A stretch of DNA of 64,000 nucleotides from Flavobacteria bacterium MS024-3C (GTDB lineage: Bacteria > Bacteroidota > Bacteroidia > Flavobacteriales > Flavobacteriaceae), in contig ABVW01000002.1 in the NCBI GenBank assembly GCA_000173115.1, positions 1 to 64,000 on the forward strand. Reading direction: 5' to 3'. The notes under the pieces are model-generated. The model was not told where the DNA came from. It made no database searches and saw only the letters and a program-made list of their open reading frames with translations. Shown one piece after another: positions 8,411-18,105 of this stretch. The position numbers and the translations under genes are program-made. Each line of letters begins with the position of its first letter. The stretch's first letter is position 1.

Positions 8411-9544
8411 AAAGCCAAACAGGGCTATTTTTTTAATAATCCATTGGTAATCTTCTGGATTTGACACAAAGTCCCGATCGGAAACATCTATGATGAGTTG
8501 GTGGTTTTGGTGGTGTGTTTTAATAAAGTCCAAATAGCCCTGATTAATCTTTTCTAGGTATTCAGCATCAATTGTTTTTTCATAATCACGGCCTCTTTTC
8601 GCTATATTTTCTAACAAGCGCTCCGTATTTTGATACAAGTAAATATAAGCGTCTGGAACCTTAGCGTCTTGGTACATGAACCCAAATAATTTTCGGTACA
8701 AAGCGAATTCCTCCTTTCCAAGGGTGATTTGGGCAAAAATGAGTGATTTGTAAATGTCGTAATCACTGACCATGAAATTTTTAAAGAGATCTAGTTGAGA
8801 GGTGCTCTCTGTGAATTGTTGGTATCTTTCTGCTAGGAAAGACATTTCTAAAGGAAAGGCATACCGGGCCTGATCTTCATAGAATTTAGGCAGAAACGGA
8901 TTGTCTGCAAAGCCCTCTAGAATTAATTTGGCATTAAAATCTTCAGATATCATGGAAGAAAGGGTGGTTTTGCCAGCCCCTATATTCCCTTCAATAGCTA
9001 TAAAGGTAAGCCCGCTATCTTGTAAGCTTAGGGTTTTTTTAAGTACAATATCAGTAAGTTCCAACGCACTTGAATCTTCAGATTCGTTCAAGAGTGACTG
9101 CACAGATTTATCAAAAATAGGGTGTATGGCCTTAGCGGCAATTTGGGCCAAAGGCAGGAGCACAAAAGCCCTTTTTTCCATCTGCGGGTGTGGCAACTGT
9201 AAACGCTCGTCCAGGTGAATTTCTGTGCCGTAGAGCAGTAGGTCAATATCTATGGTTCTTGGGGCATAACCCTCTTGCTCAAAGCGTTTTCTTCCCAAGT
9301 TGTTTTCTATCTCTAAGATAGTGTCTAACACCTTTAAAGGAGTCATAGTGACTGCTATAGATACGCAACAATTTAGAAAGTCCTCAGAATCAAAACCCCA
9401 AGCGGCTGTTTTATACACAGGGGAGATGGCGATAATACTTCCGAGCCTATCTTCTAAAAGATAAATGGCTTTTTGGAGCATTAATGCTTTATTTCCTCGG
9501 TTGCTGCCCAATGAAAAATGGGCGATATGGGTATTTTTTTTCAT
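8396..9544 (-). CDS. folK: FolK-deoxynucleoside kinase fusion
   Basis: A two-domain protein of 382 residues. The N-terminal part (about 1-150) is HPPK, the folate-pathway pyrophosphokinase that acts on 6-hydroxymethyl-dihydropterin (FSLGSNRGNK, SPVYKTAAWGF, LGRKRFEQEGYAPRTIDIDLL, LPHPQMEKRAFVLLPL). After a linker, the C-terminal part (about 178-382) is a deoxynucleoside kinase with P-loop AIEGNIGAGKTTLS, SFLAERYQQF and the lid RGRDYE. The start is ATG 9544 rather than 9562 because the upstream six residues look non-coding. I know this fusion from other Flavobacteriia. A stand-alone paralogue of the kinase half lies at 38680-39294. Pairing folate and thymidine salvage in one chain is consistent with dTMP supply. 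Confidence 0.92.
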   Translation of the reverse strand: MKKNTHIAHFSLGSNRGNKALMLQKAIYLLEDRLGSIIAISPVYKTAAWGFDSEDFLNCCVSIAVTMTPLKVLDTILEIENNLGRKRFEQEGYAPRTIDIDLLLYGTEIHLDERLQLPHPQMEKRAFVLLPLAQIAAKAIHPIFDKSVQSLLNESEDSSALELTDIVLKKTLSLQDSGLTFIAIEGNIGAGKTTLSSMISEDFNAKLILEGFADNPFLPKFYEDQARYAFPLEMSFLAERYQQFTESTSQLDLFKNFMVSDYDIYKSLIFAQITLGKEEFALYRKLFGFMYQDAKVPDAYIYLYQNTERLLENIAKRGRDYEKTIDAEYLEKINQGYLDFIKTHHQNHQLIIDVSDRDFVSNPEDYQWIIKKIALFGFLKSR

Positions 9545-9579
9545 GAGAAAACAAAGTAACAAAAGAATTTAAGAATCGG

Positions 9580-9587
9580 TATCTTTG
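9580..9587 (+). promoter_or_regulatory. Candidate -7 element for sppA
   Basis: TATCTTTG matches TAnnTTTG exactly and lies 21 bases before the sppA ATG. A convincing TTG -33 element is not visible, so this is a partial promoter call. Confidence 0.4.
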
Positions 9588-9607
9588 TTCTTATAAAAGA
9601 TTGTGCT

Positions 9608-11368
9608 ATGGCTTTTTTAAGAAATTTTTTTGCCTCATGTTTGGGGACCTTAGTCGCATTTGGAGTGGCTTTTTTTATGTTCTTCTCTATCATAACGGCT
9701 TTATCAGATATGGAACCTCAGACCGTGATTGGCAACAAAGTCGTGTTGGAATTGGATTTTCAAGGATCCGTAAAGGATAGGGTAGTAGACCAAAGCCAAG
9801 ATCCTTTTGGTGCATTTGGCAACCCACAAATGGGGCTTGATCAGATTCTATTGGCCATTGAAGTGGCTAAAGAAGACAGCAGGGTTCAGGGGATTAGTAT
9901 TAGAAATGCATATTTCATGGCAGGTTGGTCTCAGGTGAAAGCGATTAGAGATGCCTTGTCGGATTTTAAAACCTCTGGAAAGAAGGTTTTTTCCTATGCG
10001 GAGTTTTACGATCAGAAAGATTATTATTTGGCCTCAGTGGCAGATTCAATTTTTCTTACACCAACTGGAATTGTAGACTTAAAAGGCCTTAGCTCAGAAG
10101 TGTTGTTCCTCAAAGATTTTCAAGATAAATCTGGATTAAAAATGGAGGTTATTAGGCATGGTAAATACAAGAGCGCTGTAGCGCCTTATTTAGATAATGA
10201 AATGGGTGTGGCTCAAAAAACCCAGCTTACAGCACTGTTAGACGGGCTTTGGCAAGTGATGGCTCAAGATATGGCTCAGGATAGAAGCATGACTTTAGCG
10301 CAACTCAATGGATTTGTAACGGCCATGGGCGCCGGAACCCCTTTAAAGGCCCTAGAAAACGGATTTATAGATGGATTGTTATACGAAGATGAGTACGATT
10401 TGGCCCTAAAAAAAGCGTTTGATTTACCCCTTCCCAATAAGCCAAAAACAGTTGCTTTAAGTGACTATATTCGTCATTCAGCGACCAAACGTCCTTACAG
10501 CTCAAAAGAAAATATTGCTGTGGTTTACGCCCAAGGAGAAATTTTGTACGGCCAGGGTAATGCAGATTATATTGGGCAGGAACTCACTATAGAAGGTATT
10601 GAGGCCGCAGTTGAAAACAGCAGTGTTAAGGCCATTGTGCTCAGGGTGAATTCTCCAGGAGGGAGTGCATTGGTTTCAGACCTTATCTGGCACGCTATTG
10701 AAAAGGCAAAAGCTGTGAAACCTGTAGTGGTTTCTATGGGAGATGTAGCCGCCTCTGGCGGATACTACATTGCAGCTGGGGCAAACAAAATATTTGCTTC
10801 TCCTGCTACAATCACAGGTTCTATAGGTGTTTTTGGAGTATTGCCCAATATGTCTCAATTGGCAAAAGAGTGGGGGGTGAACGCCCAAGAAGTTGCCACC
10901 CACGACAACGGCGCTACTTACTCTGTGTTTAGGCCTATGTCTGAAAAGTTCAAGGCACTGACGGTTCAAAGTATAGAAGACACCTACCAGACTTTTTTAA
11001 GTAGGGTCAGTTCAGGTAGGGGTATGACTGTAGACCAGGTAGACGCCCTTGCGCAAGGAAGGGTTTGGACTGCAGAGGCTGCCTTAGCAGGGGGGCTTAT
11101 AGATGGCATTGGAGACTTAGACGTGGCTATAGCAGAAGCGGCTTTATTGGGTGGCGCATCTGATTATGGCATTAGAAACTATCCCAAGTACAAGTCTCCG
11201 TTTGAGCAATTAATAGAAGACTTGTCTGGCGTGAGCACATCTATTAAATCACTGGCTTCCTTGTCTCAGAATCATCTAGATGCAGCTGGCTTCTTAAATA
11301 CAGTGCGTCTGCGCATAAAGCAAGAAGGCATTCAGGCAAGAATGCCCTTTGCGTTAGAGATTAAGTAG
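9608..11368 (+). CDS. sppA: Signal peptide peptidase SppA (long, 67K type)
   Basis: SppA degrades signal peptides left in the inner membrane after secretion. An N-terminal membrane anchor (FFASCLGTLVAFGVAFFMFF) precedes two crotonase-fold protease repeats. The catalytic pair is visible: the lysine in HGKYKSAVAPY (Lys188 by analogy with the long-type family) and Ser383 in DVAASGGYYIAAGA. The second repeat carries LRVNSPGGSAL and the GSIGVFG strand. At 586 residues it is full length. It sits alone between the divergent folK-dNK gene and the downstream queuosine precursor transporter. Confidence 0.95.
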   Translation: MAFLRNFFASCLGTLVAFGVAFFMFFSIITALSDMEPQTVIGNKVVLELDFQGSVKDRVVDQSQDPFGAFGNPQMGLDQILLAIEVAKEDSRVQGISIRNAYFMAGWSQVKAIRDALSDFKTSGKKVFSYAEFYDQKDYYLASVADSIFLTPTGIVDLKGLSSEVLFLKDFQDKSGLKMEVIRHGKYKSAVAPYLDNEMGVAQKTQLTALLDGLWQVMAQDMAQDRSMTLAQLNGFVTAMGAGTPLKALENGFIDGLLYEDEYDLALKKAFDLPLPNKPKTVALSDYIRHSATKRPYSSKENIAVVYAQGEILYGQGNADYIGQELTIEGIEAAVENSSVKAIVLRVNSPGGSALVSDLIWHAIEKAKAVKPVVVSMGDVAASGGYYIAAGANKIFASPATITGSIGVFGVLPNMSQLAKEWGVNAQEVATHDNGATYSVFRPMSEKFKALTVQSIEDTYQTFLSRVSSGRGMTVDQVDALAQGRVWTAEAALAGGLIDGIGDLDVAIAEAALLGGASDYGIRNYPKYKSPFEQLIEDLSGVSTSIKSLASLSQNHLDAAGFLNTVRLRIKQEGIQARMPFALEIK

Positions 11369-11421
11369 GTTTTAATTCCTATTGGACTTATATTGAGAAT
11401 TAATAAGGGTTTTTATTTTAG

Positions 11422-12150
11422 ATGAAACAAGAAGGGGTATTTGTATTAGAAGGGAAACAAAAAGGGCATGCGCAAAAGATTTACCTTTTATTAGGGGCGT
11501 TATTTATTACTTCTTTGGTGGTGTCTAATTTAATTTTTCAGAAATTTTTCTCTTGGCAACCCTTTGGAGATATTAGCCTTTTTGGCGTGCCTTTGTTTCA
11601 GGTTTCCGTAGGTATTTTGCCTTATCCCATCACTTTTTTAATCACAGACCTGATCTCTGAAATTTACGGTGCCAAAAAAGCCAATGCTATAGTGGGTGCA
11701 GGTATATTTGCCTCGGTATTTTCTATGGGTATTATCTTGCTGGCTAATGCAGTGCCTGCCATGGACGCTTCTCCTGTAGATAATGTTGTTTTTGAACAAG
11801 TTTTTGCCCTTTCACCGGTAGCTGTTTTAGCCTCTATGTTGGCATATTTGGCGGCACAATACATAGATATCAGTCTCTATCACTTTTGGAAAAAATTAAC
11901 TGCAGGCAAACATTTGTGGTTGCGCAATAATTTCTCTACATTTTTATCTCAATTCGCAGACACATTTTTAGTGGTGTTATTGTTGTGTGTATTTGGTATT
12001 TTACCTTGGAATTTATTTATGGGATTGGTCGCTAGTGGCTTTATTTTTAAAGTGATTGTAGCGGCTTTGGACACCCCTTTTTTATATCTCTTTGTGGGTA
12101 TATTCAGAAAGAAATTTAATTTACCGCAGGGAGCTGAGATCACTTGGTAA
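11422..12150 (+). CDS. Queuosine precursor transporter, YhhQ/VUT family
   Basis: A 242-residue integral membrane protein with about six hydrophobic segments (LLLGALFITSLVVSNLIF, VSVGILPYPITFLITDL, the stretch around FSMGIILLANAV, LASMLAYLAAQYID, and two near the C-terminus). The signature ITDLISEIYG and the QYIDISLYHFWKKLT and RNNFSTFLSQFADT stretches are typical of the family that imports preQ0/preQ1-type precursors for tRNA queuosine. The queA gene at the end of the window acts in the same pathway, although it is far away. It lies 53 bases after sppA; co-transcription is possible. Confidence 0.88.
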   Translation: MKQEGVFVLEGKQKGHAQKIYLLLGALFITSLVVSNLIFQKFFSWQPFGDISLFGVPLFQVSVGILPYPITFLITDLISEIYGAKKANAIVGAGIFASVFSMGIILLANAVPAMDASPVDNVVFEQVFALSPVAVLASMLAYLAAQYIDISLYHFWKKLTAGKHLWLRNNFSTFLSQFADTFLVVLLLCVFGILPWNLFMGLVASGFIFKVIVAALDTPFLYLFVGIFRKKFNLPQGAEITW

Positions 12151-12203
12151 AAAGTTTTTAGGTAAATTTTTAAGCCTTCTTTAGATTAATTAAAGGGGTC
12201 TTT

Positions 12204-12995
12204 TTAAAATGAAAGCTTCACAATATAGCCTTCATGGCTTCTCACATTAAAAACCCGCTGGTCTTCAAAAATTAAATACTGGCCCTTTATACCGCTGAGC
12301 ATGCCACTAAAAGAAGGGGTTTTACCTAGGTTTGTAGACTGCACTTTTTCAGGGTATTGGCTCACAGGAAAGTCCATGTGTTGTTCTTTGCTTTGATCTA
12401 AAAAATAAGGCAGGGCTTCCTGAGGAATGTATTGTTTCAGTTGGTCTCTTACAGTGGCGAGATCTTCATCCTGGGTCTGACCAGTAAGCATTTTTCTCCA
12501 GTTGGTTTTGTCTGCTACATGATCTTTGAGGGCTACTTCTGTAATTCCCGCCAGGTACCTGTTGGGTGCCTCCAAAATTTCTATGGCTTCATGTGCCCCT
12601 TGGTCAATCCATCTTGTGGGTATTTGTGACCCTCTAGTTACCCCAACTTTTAAGTGGCTGGAGTTCGCTAAATACACAATATGGGGTTGTAACTGAACCT
12701 TCTGCTCATAGGCCAAATCTCGGTCTTCTATGCCCAAATGTGCCTTGCTCAATTCTGGTCGCATGATCCAGTCTCCAGCTTGGGGGGTGTCAAAAAAACA
12801 ATTTTTACAAAATCCTTGCCTAAAGATGGGTTTGTCTTCATGACAATTCAAACATTCATAGCCATGAAAGTCTATATTTATAACCCTTCCTAGAAGGGTG
12901 TTGAGGTGCACAAAATCTTCTTTAAAAACCAAATAATACTGGATTGGTGCGCCCAATTCTGTTTGCATTTTTTTTAAAACACCCTGATATGTCAT
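12204..12995 (-). CDS. DUF2797 family protein
   Basis: This 263-residue protein has two CxxC pairs spaced like a zinc ribbon (YECLNCHEDKP and FCKNCFFDTP, residues about 47-68). A central segment, HIVYLANSSHLKVGVTRGSQ, followed by IPTRWIDQGAHEAI, recalls the GIY-YIG fold in motif order. I recognise the family as DUF2797 but no function is established to my knowledge. The gene is single, converging with the transporter and diverging from the GH3-like gene. Confidence 0.75.
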   Translation of the reverse strand: MTYQGVLKKMQTELGAPIQYYLVFKEDFVHLNTLLGRVINIDFHGYECLNCHEDKPIFRQGFCKNCFFDTPQAGDWIMRPELSKAHLGIEDRDLAYEQKVQLQPHIVYLANSSHLKVGVTRGSQIPTRWIDQGAHEAIEILEAPNRYLAGITEVALKDHVADKTNWRKMLTGQTQDEDLATVRDQLKQYIPQEALPYFLDQSKEQHMDFPVSQYPEKVQSTNLGKTPSFSGMLSGIKGQYLIFEDQRVFNVRSHEGYIVKLSF

Positions 12996-13073
12996 CTTTG
13001 TTTAAAACTGCTTTGCGGTTGGTGAAAACCAAATTAAAACCTATTTTTAAGCAAGCTACAAAATATACCGTAA

Positions 13074-14582
13074 ATGCCCATACCAATCATTAATACTGTA
13101 GCCTCTTGGCTGCTTAAAAAGAGGCTCCACCAGATTGAATTTTTTTTAAAGTACCCTATTGAGGTGCAGGAAGAGTTGCTCATGGGACTGGTAGACTTTG
13201 CTAAAGACACAGAAATAGGTAAAAGTTTTGATTTTCGATCTATTAAAAACTATTCAGATTTTGCTGCTCGTGTGCCCATAACCAACTATGAAGGCATGGA
13301 GCATTTAATAGATCAAGCCAGGAGAGGTACGGCTAATTTATTCTGGCCAACCCCTATAAAATGGTTTGCCAAAAGTAGTGGAACCACCAATGCCAAAAGT
13401 AAATTTATTCCTGTGAGTCAGGAATCTTTAGAAGACTGTCACTATAAGTCCAGCAAAGATCTTTTGTCTATTTATCTCAATAACAACGAGAATTCTCAAT
13501 TGTTTACGGGGAAAAGTTTGCGGCTGGGGGGGTCAAAGGAATTGTACGAATCTCATGGCAGTGTTTTTGGAGACCTTTCTGCCATTCTTATTGACAATAT
13601 GCCCTTTTGGGCAGAGTTTAGTTCTACGCCTTCTAATAAGGTGTCCTTAATGCCTGATTGGAACACCAAACTCGCTGCGGTTATTGCGGAGACTACTAAG
13701 GAAAACGTGACCAGTATGGCCGGTGTACCTTCTTGGATGTTGGTGCTTTTAAATGAACTCTTAGATACAACTGGGAATGAGCATTTGTTTCAAGTTTGGG
13801 ACCAGTTAGAGGTGTATTTTCACGGTGGCGTAAGTTTCAGTCCATATAAGGATCAATTTAAAAAGCTACTGCCCAGAAAATCGTTTAATTATTACGAGAT
13901 ATATAATGCTTCGGAAGGTTTTTTTGCCATTCAAGACCGCAACAAAGCCTCTGACTTAATGCTTATGTTGGACTATGGTATTTTTTATGAATTTATCCCA
14001 ATGAATGCCTACGGTAAAGAAGCGGAATACGCCATTCCCTTGTCAGAAGTGACCCTTCATACAAATTATGCTATTGTGATTACCACCAATGCTGGATTGT
14101 GGCGCTATAAGGTTGGAGATACCGTGCGCTTTACTTCATTGAGTCCGCACAGGATAAAAGTTACAGGAAGAACCAGACACCACATCAATGTATTTGGAGA
14201 AGAGCTTATCATAGAAAATGCAGAGGAAGCTTTGAAGATTGTCTGTAAAAAAACCAAGACAGAAATTATAGAGTATACGGCTGCCCCCATTTTTATGGAG
14301 GGAAAGAATAAGGGCGGCCACGAATGGCTCATAGAATTTAGGACCCCTCCTCAGGATTTGGGTCATTTTACGGCCCTTTTAGATAATGCTTTAAAATCCC
14401 TCAACTCAGATTATGAAGCAAAACGGTATAATAATATGACTTTAAATGAGCCCTTAGTGCACAAGGCTAGAGCAGGACAGTTTCATGATTGGTTGGCGGG
14501 AAAAGACAAATTAGGTGGGCAGCATAAAATACCTAGGCTTTCCAACTCCAGGCAATACCTGGAGGAGTTAATGGCTTTGTAG
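13074..14582 (+). CDS. GH3 family acyl-adenylate-forming enzyme
   Basis: A 502-residue member of the GH3 superfamily, named for plant auxin-amido synthetases. These belong to the ANL group, which activates a carboxylate with ATP. The nucleotide-binding motif FAKSSGTTNAKSKFIPVS (residues about 101-118) and YEIYNASEGFFAIQD (the second ATP motif) are clear, and LWRYKVGDTVRF plus TGRTRHHINVFGEEL mark the hinge to the C-terminal cap. Bacterial GH3 proteins are common in Bacteroidetes; substrate and product are unknown. The ATG at 13074 gives an N-terminus typical of the family (MPIPIINTVASWLLKKR). It is monocistronic. Confidence 0.85.
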   Translation: MPIPIINTVASWLLKKRLHQIEFFLKYPIEVQEELLMGLVDFAKDTEIGKSFDFRSIKNYSDFAARVPITNYEGMEHLIDQARRGTANLFWPTPIKWFAKSSGTTNAKSKFIPVSQESLEDCHYKSSKDLLSIYLNNNENSQLFTGKSLRLGGSKELYESHGSVFGDLSAILIDNMPFWAEFSSTPSNKVSLMPDWNTKLAAVIAETTKENVTSMAGVPSWMLVLLNELLDTTGNEHLFQVWDQLEVYFHGGVSFSPYKDQFKKLLPRKSFNYYEIYNASEGFFAIQDRNKASDLMLMLDYGIFYEFIPMNAYGKEAEYAIPLSEVTLHTNYAIVITTNAGLWRYKVGDTVRFTSLSPHRIKVTGRTRHHINVFGEELIIENAEEALKIVCKKTKTEIIEYTAAPIFMEGKNKGGHEWLIEFRTPPQDLGHFTALLDNALKSLNSDYEAKRYNNMTLNEPLVHKARAGQFHDWLAGKDKLGGQHKIPRLSNSRQYLEELMAL

Positions 14583-14636
14583 GTCGTTTTCTTGGCTAAT
14601 TATATACAGGAATTTATTTCTTAAGGGTGTATTGCC

Positions 14637-15869
14637 TTATGAAACCGCTTTTAAAGATTTGGCTGTTTCAAAGCGCAATTTTTTTTCTGCATAAGCCCTG
14701 TCTACCTTAAATTCTTTTTCCTCTGAACTCGGCAGGCTAAACATGGCGTCTGTAAAGACAGATTCACACAAAGACCTCAGTCCTCTAGCGCCTAATTTGT
14801 ATTCTAGCGCTTTTTCTACCAAGAAGTCTAAAGCTTCCTCATTGATTTCTAGGGCAATATGATCCATTTCAAAAAGCTTTTCATACTGCTTTATAATGGC
14901 GTTCTTTGGTTGGGTTAAAATAGCCCTGAGTGTTTTCTTATCTAAAGGATTCATGTGGGTGAGCACAGGAAGTCTTCCAATAATCTCTGGAATTAAACCA
15001 AAATCTTTAAGGTCTTTTGGGGTAATGTATTGAAGGATGTTTTCATTGTCCAATCCTTCGTCTGCTTTGGAGGCACTGTAACCTAAGGCTTGTAAGTTCA
15101 GTCTCTTACTAATTTTTTTCTCAATACCGTCAAAAGCACCTCCGGCAATAAAAAGAATATTTTCTGTGTTTACTTCAATGAATTTTTGGTCTGGATGCTT
15201 CCTACCTCCTTTTGGTGGTACGTTAACAACGGTACCCTCTAAGAGTTTAAGCAATCCCTGTTGTACGCCTTCTCCAGAGACATCTCTGGTGATAGAAGGG
15301 TTGTCACTTTTTCTAGCAATTTTATCTATCTCGTCAATAAATACAATACCTCTTTCTGCTTTTTCTAGGTCGTAATCTGCCGCTTGTAAGAGCCTGGTTA
15401 GAATACTCTCCACGTCTTCTCCAACATAGCCTGCTTCTGTTAGTACAGTGGCGTCTACAATAGCGAGTGGAACATTTAACATCTTGGCGATGGTTTTTGC
15501 CATGAGTGTTTTTCCAGTACCTGTTTGTCCTACCATGATGATATTGGATTTTTGAATTTCCACGTCGTCTTTGGTATTCTGTTGTAAGAGTCTTTTGTAG
15601 TGGTTGTAGACCGCTACAGACAGCACCTTTTTGGTGCGGTCTTGACCAATGATAAATTGGTCTAAAAAGTCTTTAATTTCTATGGGCTTTTTTAAGGTAA
15701 GTTCCTCTGATAAGTCATTTACTTGGTCTTGTTTTGTCTCTTCAGCAACAATACCATTTGCCTGGGCAATACACCTGTCACATATGTGGGCGTCTATCCC
15801 TGCAATAAGTAAGTTGGTTTCTGGTTTTTTTCTACCACAAAAAGAACATTCAAGATTGTCTTTAGCCAT
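14637..15869 (-). CDS. clpX: ClpX, ATP-binding unfoldase of ClpXP
   Basis: ClpX recognises, unfolds and feeds proteins to ClpP. The 410-residue chain has the N-terminal zinc domain ([10 protein letters not shown] and HICDRC), Walker [14 protein letters not shown], Walker [12 protein letters not shown], the pore loop [10 protein letters not shown], the [20 protein letters not shown] stretch, and the sensor 2 motif GARGLRS. It follows clpP by five bases on the same strand, so the tig-clpP-clpX order is a single unit. Confidence 0.97.
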   Translation of the reverse strand: MAKDNLECSFCGRKKPETNLLIAGIDAHICDRCIAQANGIVAEETKQDQVNDLSEELTLKKPIEIKDFLDQFIIGQDRTKKVLSVAVYNHYKRLLQQNTKDDVEIQKSNIIMVGQTGTGKTLMAKTIAKMLNVPLAIVDATVLTEAGYVGEDVESILTRLLQAADYDLEKAERGIVFIDEIDKIARKSDNPSITRDVSGEGVQQGLLKLLEGTVVNVPPKGGRKHPDQKFIEVNTENILFIAGGAFDGIEKKISKRLNLQALGYSASKADEGLDNENILQYITPKDLKDFGLIPEIIGRLPVLTHMNPLDKKTLRAILTQPKNAIIKQYEKLFEMDHIALEINEEALDFLVEKALEYKLGARGLRSLCESVFTDAMFSLPSSEEKEFKVDRAYAEKKLRFETAKSLKAVS

Positions 15870-15874
15870 GTTGT

Positions 15875-16555
15875 TTATTTTTTATCTCTCGATAATATTT
15901 CATCTATCATTCCGTAAGATTTGGCTTGTTCTGCTTTCATCCAGTAATCACGGTCTGAATCCTGGTATACCTTATCAAAAGTTTGTCCAGAGTGATTGGA
16001 AATAATCGTATATAATTCGTCTTTGATTTTCAATACCTCTTTGGCGGCAATTTCAATATCACTTGCCTGTCCCTGAGCACCAGATAATGGTTGGTGTATC
16101 ATGACCCTTGAATGGGTAAGGCCAGATCTTTTTCCTTTTTCCCCAGCACATAATAATACTGCGGCCATAGAGGCTGCAATACCAGTACATATGGTGGCTA
16201 CATCTGGTTTAATGAACTGCATGGTGTCGTAAATTCCCAAACCAGCATACACACTTCCCCCTGGGGAGTTAATATATATTTGAATGTCCTTAGCCGCGTC
16301 TGCACTTTCTAAAAACAGCAATTGTGCCTGAACAATATTAGCTACTTGGTCGTTAATACCTGTGCCTAAAAAAATAATGCGATCCATCATTAACCTAGAA
16401 AAAACATCCATAGCAATGGCGTTTAGCTGTCTTTCTTCAATAATATTAGGGGTCATTCCCACCGGATACATGCTGGTCATAATAGCGTCGTAATAGTTGC
16501 CATTAATACCCTGGTCTTTGATCGCAAAATGCTTAAACTCTTGTGCGTAATTCAT
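15875..16555 (-). CDS. clpP: ClpP, proteolytic subunit of ClpXP
   Basis: A serine protease that forms the degradation chamber for ClpX. The catalytic residues are visible: Ser in [14 protein letters not shown], His in [14 protein letters not shown], and an Asp further on in the IKDEL/SDRDYW region. The 226-residue length includes an N-terminal extension of about 35 residues ([20 protein letters not shown]) before the core; such propeptides occur in the phylum. It lies between tig and clpX, with an inverted repeat in the gap before it. Confidence 0.96.
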   Translation of the reverse strand: MNYAQEFKHFAIKDQGINGNYYDAIMTSMYPVGMTPNIIEERQLNAIAMDVFSRLMMDRIIFLGTGINDQVANIVQAQLLFLESADAAKDIQIYINSPGGSVYAGLGIYDTMQFIKPDVATICTGIAASMAAVLLCAGEKGKRSGLTHSRVMIHQPLSGAQGQASDIEIAAKEVLKIKDELYTIISNHSGQTFDKVYQDSDRDYWMKAEQAKSYGMIDEILSRDKK

Positions 16556-16581
16556 ATGAGGTGCTTAATTGATAAATAAAT

Positions 16582-16613
16582 ACGGTGCTAATAGCATGAG
16601 CTTTTAGCACCGT
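16582..16613 (-). promoter_or_regulatory. Inverted repeat between tig and clpP
   Basis: Perfect 10-base arms ACGGTGCTAA and TTAGCACCGT flank a 12-base spacer. On the minus strand a TATCTTTA box (16620-16613), one base off TAnnTTTG, abuts the repeat, so a start site at this promoter would fall inside the repeat. It could be an operator, a 5' leader hairpin of clpP or a weak tig terminator, although no T-run follows. Confidence 0.5.
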
Positions 16614-16657
16614 AAAGATAGGTAATTTATACGATTGCAGATAGAGCGCCGGGCTAA

Positions 16658-17986
16658 TTATGCGCCGTAAACTTCTTTTACAAAATCTTCATAAGAAAGC
16701 GTTTTTTCTTTAAGGTTGGCTTTCTCTTTGTATAGTGTGATTAATTTTTGGCTCATCATCTGTTCTGAAAGTCGTTTTACTTCTTCCTGGTTAGACAATA
16801 CCCTAGCAGCAATGCCGTCAAGTTCCTCATCCTTAGGATCTAACTGACCGTATTGTGCCATCTGTTCTTTGATCAAATCTTTGGCAAAACTTTTAAGGTC
16901 TTCAAAACTCACTTGAAGCGCATTGGCCTCTATGATTTTCGCTTCGATAAGTTGGTATCTAAGGCCTTGTTCAGATCTTTCGTACTCTGCTTTGGCTTCT
17001 TGGTCTGTAAGGGGCTTTTCTCCGCTTGTTTGGATCCATCTGGTTAAGAATTCACCAGGTAAGTCAAATTTAGTTTGGGCAATTAAGGCTTCAGTAACAT
17101 CATTCAAAAGCTTTTGGTCTGCTTGTTGTACGAATTGCTTTTCAGCGTCTTCTTTTATTTTTTGCCCCAATTCCTTTTCAGACTTCACTACATCTTTACC
17201 AAAAAGTTTGTCAAATAATTCCTGGTCTAATGCAGCAGGAGTTCGTTCGTTAATTTCTTCAATGGTAAAAACAACAGTTGTTTTAAGGTCTTTGGCTTCA
17301 GCAGCTTCTAATCCAAAAGCGCCAGCAACAGCAGCGTCTTCTTTGAAAAGTCCTTTTGTGTCTAAGCTAATTGAAGCACCTACTTCTGCTCCTTGAAGAG
17401 ATGTGATTGCTTTTTTTGCTTTTAACTGGTCTAAAGTAATGGTCGTTTTTTTATCTATACCTGCTTCTTCAGAGAAGAATAAACCTGTTATTTCACTGCT
17501 AGCGGTAACGGCTTTTTCAGGACTGATTTTTCCGTATTGTTTGCGGATAGATAATACCTGATCTGCAACCATTTTTTTGTCTGCTTCTACCTTGTAGTTA
17601 GTCACTGATTTTTTAGTCTTTAGAGACACTTCAAATTCAGGAGAGAGTCCTAGTTCAAAGTCAAATGAAAGTGTGTCTGCATTCCAGTCAAAAGTTTCAG
17701 ATAAAACTTTAGGCAATGGATTTCCAAGAATAGATAATTTCTCTTCAGTGAGGTAGCTATTTAATTTTTCTTGTAAAAGTTTGTTTACTTCTTCAACTAA
17801 AACTGATTTACCATACTGTTTTTTGATCATTCCCATAGGCACCTGACCTTTTCTGAAACCTGGGATGTTGGCTTTCTTTTTGTAGTCCAATAAGATAGTG
17901 TCTACCTTAGGTTGGAAATCTGCTTGGTCAAGTGTAATGTTAATCTCTGCGTTTAACGTATCTAACTGTTTCTTGGTGATCTTCAT
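16658..17986 (-). CDS. tig: Trigger factor, ribosome-associated chaperone
   Basis: Trigger factor meets nascent chains at the ribosome exit. The 442-residue protein begins with a divergent ribosome-binding domain containing the signature IPGFRKGQVPMGMIKKQYG (residues about 40-58; canonical GFRxGxxP). The central PPIase-like region is degenerate and the C-terminal half is helical and charged (TPAALDQELFDKLFG, KLLNDVTEALI). It is the first gene of tig-clpP-clpX and has a good promoter at 18023-18053. Confidence 0.95.
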   Translation of the reverse strand: MKITKKQLDTLNAEINITLDQADFQPKVDTILLDYKKKANIPGFRKGQVPMGMIKKQYGKSVLVEEVNKLLQEKLNSYLTEEKLSILGNPLPKVLSETFDWNADTLSFDFELGLSPEFEVSLKTKKSVTNYKVEADKKMVADQVLSIRKQYGKISPEKAVTASSEITGLFFSEEAGIDKKTTITLDQLKAKKAITSLQGAEVGASISLDTKGLFKEDAAVAGAFGLEAAEAKDLKTTVVFTIEEINERTPAALDQELFDKLFGKDVVKSEKELGQKIKEDAEKQFVQQADQKLLNDVTEALIAQTKFDLPGEFLTRWIQTSGEKPLTDQEAKAEYERSEQGLRYQLIEAKIIEANALQVSFEDLKSFAKDLIKEQMAQYGQLDPKDEELDGIAARVLSNQEEVKRLSEQMMSQKLITLYKEKANLKEKTLSYEDFVKEVYGA

Positions 17987-18022
17987 GCGCTTACTGCTTT
18001 TTTAAAGGCTTTTAATGGGGGG

Positions 18023-18053
18023 CAAAAGTAGTGCTTTTTAATAAGTACAACAA
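18023..18053 (-). promoter_or_regulatory. Promoter for tig-clpP-clpX
   Basis: On the minus strand TTGTTG (18053-18048) is followed after 17 bases (20 from the first TTG) by TACTTTTG (18030-18023), an exact TAnnTTTG. The predicted start lies about 30 bases before the tig ATG. Confidence 0.7.
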
Positions 18054-18105
18054 TTTTTGAGTTCTCTTTTTAAATGGGTGTTATATTTTTTTAAGCTGGG
18101 GAGAA

